Of a stretch of DNA of 64,000 nt, positions 53,818-64,000 are shown in pieces. Each line of letters starts with the position of its first letter. Position 1 is the first letter of the stretch. The translations under genes were made by a program, and so were the position numbers. Under the pieces are notes generated by a model. The model was not told the origin of the DNA and searched no databases. It was given only the letters and a program-made list of their open reading frames with translations. The stretch comes from Collybiopsis luxurians FD-317 M1. Its lineage: Eukaryota > Basidiomycota > Agaricomycetes > Agaricales > Omphalotaceae. Location of the stretch: NCBI GenBank assembly GCA_000827265.1, contig KN834752.1, positions 920,948-984,947 of the forward strand, in the 5' to 3' direction.

Positions 53818-56800
53818 ATGGGTAGCAACTATGATACACGGCCAGCCTCAATACCTTCTGGATCCGGCCTTCCTGCTCGTCCATCGTTCGACTTTGAGGT
53901 TATCTTCATTTATGAATTTGCCACTCACAACTGCTAATATATTCCCCAGAGGTCTAGACCAGCATCTCCTTCTCCTGAGGCACGGCGTATGAACCATTCG
54001 CCTTCCTACAACGACCCTTACACCCGCTATTCAACTGTCCGATATTCAGACCCGTATCGTGATTATCAGAGGGCTCCCAGTCCAGGTGTATATGAAAGAT
54101 ATCGTGACGTGTCGGTGAATATAACTAGGAATAAATTTACGACCTGGTATCACCCTCGAGGCTATCATGAATCAGATTCCTCAGCCAGAGAGCGCGGTAG
54201 AAGAGATTCTATTGGGAGTCCCACGTCCCGGACATTTGAACCTTCTGAGTCGTGGAAACGAGAGCGAGAACGCAGGAATTCTAAAGACTAGTGCGTGTTT
54301 GATATATGTTTTATTTCATGATTTTTATTTTCAGCAATGTTCCTTTTAGTTCACCTTCGGATCGGTATCCTGCACCTAGATCTCCTACAAGAAACCATGA
54401 TCGAGATAAACATTTTGAAAAGTCATCATGGCCTCCGGGTGGCTCTTCATACAATCAAGAAAGGACATTTGCCAAAGAGTACCGCTCACCTGAACGTCCA
54501 GGACGAGCATCGGATTCCTACAGATCATCTACTGGTCCATATAGCTCTGATATTCGTGTCCGAAACACTCGTTCTCCTGCGCGCTCTCCAAGATGGCGAC
54601 ATCGTTCTAGATCTCGCTCCTGGACTCGTTCACCGTCACGTAGTCGCTCACGCGCTTCATCACGTTCTGTTTCCGGTTCTAGGTCTTGTTCACCTGCCAA
54701 TTCCTCCAGGTTACCAGCGCGTTCTGAGGCACCTGTGAATGATTCTTTAGCCAAAACTTACCGTTTTCAAGATGGCTCTATTGCACACAAACCAATTCCT
54801 ACTGGTCCTCGACGAGCTACTCTGCTGTCCTCTAGTCAAGCAAGAAATAGATCGCGTTCTTCTTCCCAGTCTTCTATTGCATCCTCCAGAGAAACGTCTG
54901 TCCAGCCTTCCGCGTTCCCGCCATCTGATCCGGATGACGGCAAGGCACCGGATACAACAGGCGCTGATGGATCCGATTCCAAAGATGATTCCAAGTCTTC
55001 GGTTCCTCAGCTGCCTACAGGTTACTCATTAGGGTCGGCCTCAATACTTTTAAATGAAATTCTCCGTTCTTCCAATGTGGAGATAAGCCAAGGCGAGTAA
55101 ATGCTCCTCCTGACTCTCATATTTCCCTTTGTCCTAATTGACCTTCATTTAGACACGAGTTTGAATTCTACCGACGAAGTTCCTCGCGTTGCAGATATTC
55201 CAGCAGCGGATGTATTTCAAGCAGAAACTCCAGCCAAACCGGAATCCACGTCTAAGGATCTGAAAATGGAACCTCCTGCTTCATCAGAAATTTCCAACCC
55301 ACCACACTCAGCTTCTAGTGCAAAATCTCCTCCTAACTCTTACGATCCTGTCGTGGCCACTCCTCGCGACCCGATTGCTGCACCCCCACTAGAAACTGAG
55401 GCGGATCCTATCCCTCTACGCAACATTCCCGATTACAAAATTAATGATATCCCTGATATGGCCGCTGCGTCAACTGTGCGTGATGCGGTTCGAATTGTGG
55501 TCATGCGACGTCTTCTGGTAGACCGACAGTCTCGTCAGGAGCGCGTAGACCCCGTTCTGTTCAGTAATCTTTCTTTACCATCAACGGACGATCTTGAACA
55601 ACCTGCTCCGGGGGCAAGTATACATGCTCTTATGACCGAAATGACACATCCCGAGAGCGAAAGGGTCAAATTCCGAGCCAACACTTCTAACAAGCTGAAG
55701 CAGTCTTTAGTAGAGAGATTTGAAGAACGACAGGACCGCCTAAAAGTCAAGGTGCAAAAACTGAAGGAGGAGTATATATCTTTGCACGAAAAGTGGAAAG
55801 CGCATTGTGCAATGCTAGATCGGCAAGCCAAGGCCAAGAGTGAGGCCGCGGATGCCAAACCTTCTTCAGTAACCGTCGCTCCCCCGGCTATGACTGGACG
55901 AACAACGAGACGTTCTGCTGCTAACCTCGGCGACGCAGTTCGCTCAGATCTTGAGATGGAACAGATAATCGCCAGTATTGGTTCCAACGAAGCGACTGAC
56001 CCCAATCAGTTGTGCCTCCGAAATGTGGCCGTTATACCCGACATGATTTCCGTCGTCAAAGGAAAAGTTGACTACGTGTACGACGACAACAACTTGCGCG
56101 TCGAGGATCCTTTATCCTACTACGCTCCGCAAACTGACGAATGGACAGAGGAGGAAAAACAAATCTTCATTGATAAATTCGCCATATTTCCCAAGCAGTT
56201 CGGCGCGATATCAAGGTTTCTTCCTAATAAGACGACGGCTCAATGCGTTGATTTCTACTATCTTCATAAGAACGTGGATATCGACTTCAAACAAGTCGTG
56301 GCCATGAAAGGTCCGGGTCGGAAAGGCAAACGACGTACTGCTAAGCGAAAGGCAAATGCATTGCTCGCAGATATCCGTAAGCACGATGCAGAGGTTTCGG
56401 CTTCCGGTACTACCCGTGCTCTCACTGGAAAGGGGCGGGCGAAACGAGTTCCACCTCCACCTGTCCCAGTTGCTGTCGTACCAACTCCAATTTTACCACC
56501 AGAACCATCTTCACGGAGATTCTCGACGCGAAAAGCACCTGTTTATTTGGAGAGCAACCCCACTACTGCCACTCCTACGCCTGAACCTGAGGCTAGACCG
56601 AAACGACGACGGGTAGCTACCGTTCGCGCGTCCCTCGGAGCTACCCAGATTGAACCAGATGATGAAGTTGCCTCAGTTCCAGTTTCGGTATGTTCACCAA
56701 TACCATAGATAGACGATGTTGTACTAATGTTCTGCTTCCAGGAGCCTGAACCGGAGCCGGAGCCCGAACCTGAACTTCGCCCCGCGAAGAAACCCAGGCG

Positions 56801-57672
56801 TGGCGGACGTAGAGTTAAATCTGCAGCAATGGTGTCGGACGACCTCAATGAGGACTCTTCTACACCTCCCTTACTTGCCGACCCGGAGATCGCTGATGCC
56901 TCCTATGTTGCCCGGCAGAAGGTGAACAGCGAGTGGTCTGAATCAGAGAAGGGTAAGTAACGTCTTTTGAATCTGTCGATGTTTGCTAATTTCTTAATGT
57001 TAGAACTATTTTCAAAGCTCCTCAGCGAGCACGGCTTCGATTCTCTCAAAATTGCCTCCGGGATACCATCTAAGGTGCGAGGTATTAATTTTTACACCAT
57101 TCAAGAGACTCACATATACTATTCAAAAGTCCGCCTCCCAATGCTCCGACTACTACAATGCAAACGAAGTTGCCCTCGGTTTTCGAAAAGTTGTGGAGGA
57201 TTTCAAGAAGGCATTGGAATCCAATGACTCACCCGGAATGTCCAAAAAGTCTACTCTCAATGGGAAGAGTGGAGACGTTGCATCCCATTATCCGGCGACT
57301 GCAAACCCGGGACAGACCTTTCCTGCTGCGGGACCCTTTCCCGACATGGCCGCGTACTTCGCACATCCCCATTTCTCGAGATTTACTACAGGTGTGTCGC
57401 CTTATGGTGCTGCTCCTGGTGCTCAGCCCCCGTTTTCTCCCGTATACGGAGCTGCTTATTTTCATCCACCCCCACCGCCGGGTTCTACGACCACGACCCC
57501 CTACACTGGGAGATCATATATTCCGTATTCGTTTTCCTACCCGCCTGCCGGATATCCTCAAATGGCAATGCCAACACGTCCTGCCACCACTACTGCTGCA
57601 GGTACGAGGGGTACTGCAGGCGCGCCAGGACCGTTTCCTCCAAATGCTGCTTATTATCCTGGATATAATTGA
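53818..57672 (+). CDS. SANT-domain corepressor, SNT1/NCoR-like (Set3 complex type)
   Basis: A scaffold of histone-deacetylase complexes. The start MGSNYDTRPASIPSG leads into a long disordered Arg/Ser/Pro-rich region with SR-type repeats (SRSRSWTRSPSRSRSR). A GC-AG intron at 55093-55152 then joins VEISQ to DTSLN. A helical coiled-coil block follows (SNKLKQSLVERFEERQDRLK, then VKVQKLKEEYISLHEKW). The first SANT is DEWTEEEKQIFIDKFAIFPK continuing QFGAISRFLPNKTTAQCVDF. The second is SEWSESEKELFSKLLSEHGF continuing DSLKIASGIPSKSASQCSDY. The tail is Pro/Tyr-rich, ending AAYYPGYN at the TGA. Two SANT domains after a coiled coil is the SNT1/NCoR/SMRT layout. The intron at about 56689-56741 lies before EPEPEPEPEPEL. 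Confidence 0.88.
55093..55152 (+). other. GC-AG intron in the SNT1-like gene
   Basis: A 60-nt intron with donor CAAG|GCGAGT and acceptor CATTTAG, phase 1. It links the two long open frames (VEISQ to DTSLNST). The nearby GT (GTAAAT) gives a different frame, so GC is preferred. Confidence 0.7.
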
Positions 57673-57874
57673 TAGTCAGGTTCTCATCTAACCTCATGTT
57701 ATTACCGTCGTGAACAAACATTATATTCTTATATTATATGTTATATCTTGACGTACGATCAGCTTGCTATGCAAACTCAAGCGTTTTCCAAGTACTATGT
57801 AGTAATTCACGTGTGAGAACCGGTGACAGTGACAGAAGCGCTCTTCGGGCGTCTATAAGCGTTCTTCTCGACTC

Positions 57875-58497
57875 ATGGCTAACAAGAAATCTGGAACAGC
57901 AACCAACAAGAAAGCGAACGAAAAGAAGGGGAAAGCTGGAAATAATGCTGACGGAGAGGAGAAGTCAGCAAAGGTAGCCGTCTCTCGAGAATGAGATTAG
58001 TCTCCTTCTCTAAAATGTACCGTAGGATAAGGGTCTGAAAGCTGCGACTGCTGTAAATGTCCGGCATATACTTTGCGAGAAGCGCTCTCGCATCGATGAA
58101 GCTTTACTGAAGATTCAGGTAATCTCAATACACCAAATGTTTACGGCCCTCACAGTTCATGTTCCTGTCTGCAGGAAGGACAACCTTTCCATAAGGTAGC
58201 CCAAGAGTATTCTGAGGATAAAGCGAAAGGCTTGTTTCAACGCTTTATCTGTTGTATTTTGAGTAACGGGTTGGTCTGCAGCTGGAGGAAGCCTGGGGTG
58301 GATGTCAAGGGGCAGCATGGTCTTTTTCACTATTCTTTATCTCTCCATTGTTGATGTCTGATATTGCTGCGTAGGTGGGTCCTTTCCAAGATGCTGCATT
58401 TGCTCTTACCCCATCTACTACCGACAAACCCGTCATCTCCCCATTGGTGAAAACAAATTTTGGATATCATATCATCATGGTGGAGGGTCGGAGGTAG
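57875..58497 (+). CDS. Parvulin-type peptidyl-prolyl isomerase (PIN4/Par14-like)
   Basis: A small cis-trans prolyl isomerase of the Par14/EPVH class, linked in other eukaryotes to ribosome biogenesis and chromatin. The basic Lys-rich head [20 protein letters not shown] is followed, over an intron, by [20 protein letters not shown]. The parvulin core continues [30 protein letters not shown] and [14 protein letters not shown]. It closes [20 protein letters not shown] at the TAG 58495-58497. There is no WW domain, as expected for this class. Five exons are short, and the third intron (58230-58281) starts with GC. TCACGTG (57807-57813) lies 61 bp before the ATG. Confidence 0.92.
58230..58281 (+). 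other. GC-AG intron in the parvulin gene
   Basis: A 52-nt intron with donor AAAG|GCTTGT and acceptor TCTGCAG, phase 1. It joins EDKAK to AGGSLGWM, the conserved parvulin loop. GT alternatives with correct phase would leave introns of 33 nt or less and insert unlike residues. Confidence 0.7.
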
Positions 58498-58609
58498 TTG
58501 ATATAAGCGACTACAGAATTACGGAATATAGAAATCTACAAATGATTTTTTTTTCTCAAAAACCTACTTATATCATGAGTCGGGAAGCTTCAAGTATCTT
58601 GATGCAGTC

Positions 58610-60717
58610 TCATATACCAGCGAGCACTTCAATCGCTTTTTCATGTTGGGCTGAGCGCGGTTTTATTGAGCAACTAAACGGTGCCGGATAACTGTTTTAC
58701 CAGCGTTTAGCTTCAAAGAAACTGCCAGTTCTTGGTTGAATGACTGCTCACCGAAGAAGTCCAGACGAATAATGCGGGTTCTTCTCTATTTTTCCAAGTT
58801 CGGTGATTTCGAACACCGCGAGTATGGAAGCTGAGAATATGAACAACTCTGATATCCCGAAATTTCGGGCAGGGCATATTCTTCGTCCAAATCCGAAAGC
58901 CACATCAGGACTTCGAATATTGGGATCAAGTTTTCCATCTTTGGTGAGGAAACGTTCGGGCCTAAAGGAAGATACATCGGCTCCATAGACTTTTGCATCG
59001 TGGAGCATTGCCCTGGATCCAAAAATTATTGTACGTGAAAAAAACAGTATTGCAGTTGTACTGACCAAGCATTTGGAAAGATGACTGATCCAGCCGGAAG
59101 ATGGTAGCCATTATAGACATCATCTGTTGTTAGCTTGTGCGGGAATGCTGGAGGTGAATCGTTCAGTTACAAATGAAAGATACAGTGCATAGAAATAGCA
59201 CAAACCCAGCGGCACTACAGGATTCCACCGCAACACTTCTTTCACGATTGCAGATATGTATGGAAGAGATGCTTCATCTGTGAAATCGGGCAATTTTTTC
59301 TCTGTTTGAGCAAGTAGTGCGTCGAGCTCTTTTTGCGCTTTAGCCTGAACTTCCGGATTCAAGGCCATCGCTAGAATAAAGGTCCTCAAAGCAGAGACAG
59401 TCTGAAAGAAAGAAAAAACGCGTGAATATTATAAGTATGCCAGTCGTCTGTTTTCTCGAAAATGTGCGAAACTCACTGCCGCCGAGCCATTAGCAAACAT
59501 AGCCGAGGTGGTTTTTCGAATGTCATCTTCTGCAAAAGTTCCACCTCGTACGAGAGACGATGCCACAGAAGGTCGAACTTCCTTTTCTTCAGCCTAAGCT
59601 CTCGAATTATTAGCATAGAAAATTTGAGACCTATGGATTCTTACCATGTTAGTTTTGACGATGTTGAAGGGTACCGTCACCGCAATGTCTGTCGATGTTT
59701 TCCAGTTCTTTGCTTGACGTTGAAACTGACCAGACGGAAGATACTTGACTGCATTGTGCGGCTCAATGCCAGTGATTCTTACTTGGAACTGAAAGCGGCT
59801 CACGAAAAGGCAAATAATCAACCAGATACGTTCCAAAAATCCCGGTGGCTGCCAGTCCCTCAAGGGCCTGAGTGGCAGCCAGGATAAATGGATCTGGCTG
59901 ACCTGAAGACGCAACATCCAATCCAAAAGTTAGGTCGAGGGCAACGCCACTTGCCAAGCTAAAGCATACAGAAACGTAAGTACTTCGCCAATTTCCCTTT
60001 CCTTGGAATATCGTACTGTTGTATATGCGTCACAAAATCATTGGGTGTCTTAAGGAGATTCTTCAAGAAAATATTTCTCCATTTAAGCTGATGCGGCCTG
60101 AATTGGGACACTGAGGAAGGATTGAACTCATTGGCGAATATCTTGCGATGTGTTTTCCAAGTATCGCCTTGCGGCATGAATCCAAAGTGCCAAGATAGGC
60201 CAACACTAGTCGCGCGCGTTAGAAAGGGAGCCGGAGAAACTCAAAGAAAAACTGGCGTACAGCTCGTTCAGCATAGTAAATTTTGGTCTTGTGGGCACGC
60301 TTGTCAGACACGTATTCCTAAAGATAACAGCTCTCGAGTCTTACCTATCTCCATACAAAGCTGATCTACCTTCAAACAATGCTTTCGCAGCCTCCGCAGA
60401 ATTGATGATGAGAATATCCGTTCCAAACACAGTGAGATGAATGATCTCGCTTCCTGAGAAGCGTTGGAACAGATCAGGAAAGTACCTTAGCGCAGTCGTT
60501 TTGACTCACCGTATTGTTCACTCCATTCTGCAAACTTCACCCATGGGTCCTTGCTGGGCAAAGCCAACCAGTTACCCACGACAGGAAGCGGGGTGGGTCC
60601 AGGTGGAGTATGTCGGGCTCTTCTCAGGATGGCGCCAGTAACAACGGATGCAGCTGCTACACCCAGGGCAACCGTCAACCTATTCGCTGGAATCGAATCA
60701 AATATTTGAGAGGTCAT
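58610..60717 (-). CDS. Cytochrome P450 (basidiomycete secondary/xenobiotic type)
   Basis: A membrane-anchored monooxygenase. The Met at 60717 (MTSQIFDSIPANRLTV) is preferred over 60735 because a TATAAGA (60754-60760, minus strand) lies 37 nt upstream of it. After the anchor comes the proline hinge HTPPGPTPLPVVGNW, then GDTWKTHRKIFANEF, an I-helix written ANGSAATVSAL, and the K-helix VKEVLRWNPVVPLG. SFRPERFL and the heme loop FGFGRRICPARNFG (Cys ligand present) follow. Reading on from YSSGLLR gives an early stop. Removing a 60-nt intron (58692-58751) gives YPAPFSCSIKPRSAQ and the TGA at 58610-58612, the usual P450 end. The I-helix lacks the usual acid-Thr pair. The substrate is unknown. Confidence 0.88.
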
Positions 60718-60735
60718 ATAGTAAAGTAGGTGCAA

Positions 60736-61270
60736 ATGAGTGTAGCATGATGCTCTTATATTCTGCGGCTGATCACTCTATATGAAAAAATAGAGGCGGT
60801 AACCATTGTTGTGGCAGGACTTGACTCTCGTATACCCAGTTCAAAAACACTCCGAGGATTATTCTCACAAAATTCCGGAACTTGCGGTTCAGTCAATTAC
60901 TCTCAAAACACCCTTTAATGATCCGGTTTCAAACTGGAAGGTTCGAGAATTTATTGCATTCTGGCCGCGTTCTGGACTCACGATGAGTGGACGTTGAGAG
61001 GTCGGTTTCACAGTTCAGCGCTCAGCATCTCTGTCCCCGCAGGGGCAGGAACTGACATATTCCGGGTTCGTCCGCGTCCTTAGGTGCAGCATTCAAACAT
61101 TTGGCTGAGCTAGTCATTAAACTCGAAGCCAGTATCCGAACTTTCCGGACTTTGGATTACACATTCAACTGTTTGTCCGGTACTTCACCTCGACCACTCA
61201 ACCTAGACCTTGTCTCCTCGCGAGACGGGGCAAATCGGAACTATCCATGTAATCCTTTGTATGAGCACTC
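60736..61270. other. Intergenic region between two minus-strand genes
   Basis: Holds the P450 promoter at its left edge (TATAAGA on the minus strand at 60754-60760) and the RLI1 3' UTR at its right. No other gene is seen. Confidence 0.5.
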
Positions 61271-63609
61271 TTAATCCTCAAGGAAGAAGTAGTTGCCAGC
61301 AGCTAAAGAGACAGTCAGAGAGGAAGAGGATGAATCGGAGAAAAGGACGCACCCTTCTGCTCTCGGTCTTTGATACTGTTCATCTTGTTTACTCGCGGCC
61401 GGAAGTTGGTTGGGTCACGTCTAAATGTAATCTCCAACGAGGCCAGGAAGCGGTTCATTCCAGTGAGCAGTGATTGGGGTCTGGAAAAAAACTCAGAGTT
61501 ATGAATCGATGGACGAAAAAGGACAGAACGTACTCAGTAGCAGTTGCGGCTTTACCTGGGTCACCCTCAAACACGATAACACGGTCTGCGAGATAAGTTG
61601 CCATGATAAAATCGTGCTCAATTACGAAGGCAGTTTTTTTGGCGTGAAGAATGAACCTACGTTGCGAACATGTTAGCAAATAATCAGAGGCAATATATAA
61701 AGATACACGAACCTCTTGATGACTTTGCTGGCAATGATACGTTGTTCAGAGTCGAGGAAAGAACTGGGTTCATCCAGCAGATACACGTTGACATTAGACA
61801 TGCCTGCAAAGAGGGTGAGACACTCATGAAAAGATGAGCGGAATATACATACCCAGCGCCAAAACGATGGCTACTCTTTGCAGTTCTCCTCCAGAGAGCG
61901 TTTTGACGTCCTGATCCATGATGGGCTCAAGGTTCATAGGTTTCAGGACGTCAGTCTGGAACTGCGGATGCATGAAAGCTTGCTTGATGCGCTTTAACAG
62001 AAGCATTCGGACGGTTCCAGGGAATTTAGGTGAGATCGTTTGCGGTTTGAGGGATACTGACAAAGTCTGTTTATCGGTCTCGACATCGGGCGTGTCGCCA
62101 GCTAAAAGACGGACAAATGTCGTTTTTCCAGTGCCGTTTTCGCCCAACATGACAATAATTTCGGAGTCGGTGAAGGAACCGGCTTCTACTGTAAGTTTAA
62201 AGCTTCCCAGAGTCTTGGTCATTGCGGGGTATGTATAATGTCGAGTCTTGTCGACAATGACTTCTTCCGCAGTCTCCACCATTTTGAAAGAGAGCGATTC
62301 CTCACGGAAACGCAAGTTCTCAGTAGGAATGAAACCGTCCAAAAAGATGTTGATACCTGGATAGTTGTGAACTCAATCGGACTTGACATGATGTACAAGC
62401 AAACTAACCTTCACGGACGGACGAAGGCATAGTAACTACACCGTACATTGATGGTTTGCCATAGAGACAGCAAACAAAATCGGACAGGTAATCCAAAACT
62501 GAAAGATCATGTTCGACTGCCACGACATAGCAATCTGGGGAAAGGAGAGATCGGATAACTTCAGCGGCCTGCAGACGCTGTTTGATATCAAGATAACTGG
62601 AGGGTTCGTCGAACATGTATCTGTAGAACAAGTAAGATACGAAGTCAGCTTTGAAGCCACACAACGTACACGTCGGCCTTTTGTATACAAGACATCGCAA
62701 TGGCGAATCTCTGCAACTCTCCGCCGGACAACTGGGAAACTTCCCGCTCTAAGAGATGGTTGAGATCAAGGGCGTCGCAGATTTTTTCCTTGTTATCAAG
62801 CTCAAGCTTTGAATCGAGCATTTGGCTGACAGTCATAGTGCCCTTGATTGCTCGTGGAATGTGATCAACATACTGAGGTTTGATAAGAGCCTTGAGGTTG
62901 TCCTCGAGTACTTTGGTAAAATAATTTTGCAGCTCCGATCCACGGAAGTATTTGAGAATTTCTTGCCAATCCGGGGGATCCTGCAACGAGAAACGCAGTG
63001 TGAATGTTGGTAGGGAAAAGATATTGGGATGAACACACATCATATCGTCCAAGATTGGGTTTCAACTTTCCGGCCAAAATTTTCAACGCAGTGCTTTTTC
63101 CGATACCATTGGTTCCTACCAAACCAAGGACTTGACCTGGTCTGGGAACTGGAAGCCGGTGGAGTTTGAAAGCGTTTGCAGTGTACCGGTGGGTGACTTC
63201 GGACTCTAGATTTGTTGGTAGATTAATGATCGCAATGGCTTCAAACGGACATCTGCATGGTAATTCATTAATGACCGACGCAGGAGATGAAGCAGAAGAG
63301 ATGCACTTTTTTACACAGATACCACAACCAATACAAAGAACTTCGGAAATAAAAGATATCTTGTCTGTGGGCTTGACTTCGATGCATAGTTTACCTGATT
63401 AAGTGCAATCGATGAGATAAAATGTTTGCAAGCAATAAAAGACCAAACGGACCCATTCTGACCACAGGACATGACTAGAGTATTATCAAAATCTAGTTTT
63501 TCAAAATTGTGCCAAAATCTCCTACTTTTTTACATTCTTGCGCACATCTTTTTGGTTTGCAGCGATTGGAATCTACGATAGCAATTCTAGTGATTTTATC
63601 GGAGGACAT
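61271..63609 (-). CDS. RLI1: Ribosome-recycling ATPase RLI1 / ABCE1
   Basis: An essential iron-sulfur ABC protein that splits ribosomes after termination. The start [20 protein letters not shown] at 63609 opens the first 4Fe-4S set ([11 protein letters not shown]), with the second in [13 protein letters not shown]. Nucleotide-binding domain 1 has [14 protein letters not shown], the signature [13 protein letters not shown] and Walker [12 protein letters not shown]. Domain 2 has [29 protein letters not shown] and [11 protein letters not shown]. The hinge [20 protein letters not shown] follows. A final intron is needed: reading through runs into another frame, while splicing EQK(A) to AGNYFFLED gives the typical end at the TAA 61271-61273. 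All catalytic motifs are intact. TCACGTG lies 63 bp upstream of the start. Confidence 0.97.
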
Positions 63610-63768
63610 GGTGTAGGATGAGCAAGTCAAAGGTCGCTAGCACTGAAAATGGAGACGGTGCCGATGGGATGTCACGTGATCAAATGGAAATAGCTGAACG
63701 TTGATTGGGTCCGGCATAATTTGTACTCTACCATTGTCCACAATCTACTTTTACCGATATACAGTACT

Positions 63769-64000
63769 TCAGAACCACGACTCAGACGTTTCGCGGTCAC
63801 CGTTGCTTGTCCATCCGTTTTGCACCTCTGCACATTCTTCTAACTGACGTTGTCGTTTCGCTTGCAGCCGCAGAATAGCAGACCTTCTATCACGCTGTTG
63901 TCCGTTTGTTATCGAATTTAGCGGCTCACGTTCAGGGAGATGATCAATAGTCTTGTAATGGTGGATGACTTCTTGCCATACTTTTGAATTCGCCGCTTTG
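63769..64000 (-). CDS. 3' end of an unknown protein, cut by the window edge
   Basis: An open minus-strand frame runs from the window edge to TGA at 63769-63771: NSKVWQEVIHHYKTIDHLPE, then QQRDRRSAILRLQAKRQRQL, then EECAEVQNGWTS, ending ETSESWF. A basic amphipathic helix is evident. The 5' part is outside the window, so no family can be named. Its stop lies about 160 bp upstream of the RLI1 start, in tandem. It has no start codon here, but its length and composition suggest a true terminal exon. Confidence 0.55.
   Translation of the reverse strand, partial: KAANSKVWQEVIHHYKTIDHLPEREPLNSITNGQQRDRRSAILRLQAKRQRQLEECAEVQNGWTSNGDRETSESWF

Noticed and set aside
49325..60717. Methyltransferase, aldehyde dehydrogenase and P450 as a biosynthetic cluster
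   Set aside because: Two unrelated housekeeping-type genes lie between them and no synthase or terpene cyclase is present; proximity alone is weak evidence.

Overview
The window is fungal nuclear DNA, most likely from a mushroom-forming basidiomycete (Agaricomycetes). Genes are dense and sit on both strands. They are cut by many short introns, mostly about 45-65 nt, with CTRAY-type branch sites. Lineage-typical families are present: DUF6535, a membrane LysM protein, an AAA-ATPase-like protein and an F-box protein with a Ser-rich tail. No tRNA, rRNA, CRISPR array or intact transposon was recognised. Gene models were built by eye from conserved motifs and splice signals, so internal exon edges are firmer where residues are conserved.

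Layout. 1-5.6 kb: 3' part of a KRE6/SKN1 beta-glucan synthesis gene, a small secreted orphan and a JEN1-type monocarboxylate transporter. 6.6-10.6 kb: prenyltransferase alpha subunit (RAM2), mRNA export factor YRA1/ALY and, divergent from it, RNA polymerase III subunit RPC31. 10.9-14.8 kb: a membrane orphan and a probably broken AAA-ATPase-like gene. 14.9-19 kb: tRNA m5U methyltransferase TRM2, a LysM membrane protein and a small secreted protein. 20-27.6 kb: an F-box protein divergent from a GRIP-domain golgin, then a DUF6535 membrane protein. 28-36 kb: cystathionine gamma-synthase, a truncated VPS39-like CNH protein divergent from an SDS23-type CBS protein, and a GH39 glycosidase. 36-46 kb: a SIM-bearing RING-like protein, a WDR89-type WD40 protein, a basic orphan, a decayed membrane-protein gene and an ASCC1-like 2H phosphoesterase. 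46-64 kb: a large Ser/Asp-rich orphan, a SAM methyltransferase, an aldehyde dehydrogenase, an SNT1/NCoR-type SANT corepressor, a PIN4-type parvulin, a cytochrome P450, the ribosome-recycling ATPase RLI1 and the 3' end of one more gene.

Most of these are independent housekeeping genes and I see no convincing metabolic cluster. The methyltransferase, aldehyde dehydrogenase and P450 are within 11 kb, but the corepressor and parvulin lie between them. The most interesting signals concern gene structure and control. There are four apparent GC-AG introns, a 556-nt intron inside YRA1 (which in yeast is autoregulated through an outsized intron), and 17-nt micro-exons. An alternative TRM2 start would add a mitochondrial-type presequence. 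The putative SUMO-reading RING protein has three acidic SUMO-interaction motifs. Two short promoter words, TTAGCGC and TCACGTG, recur close to start codons.
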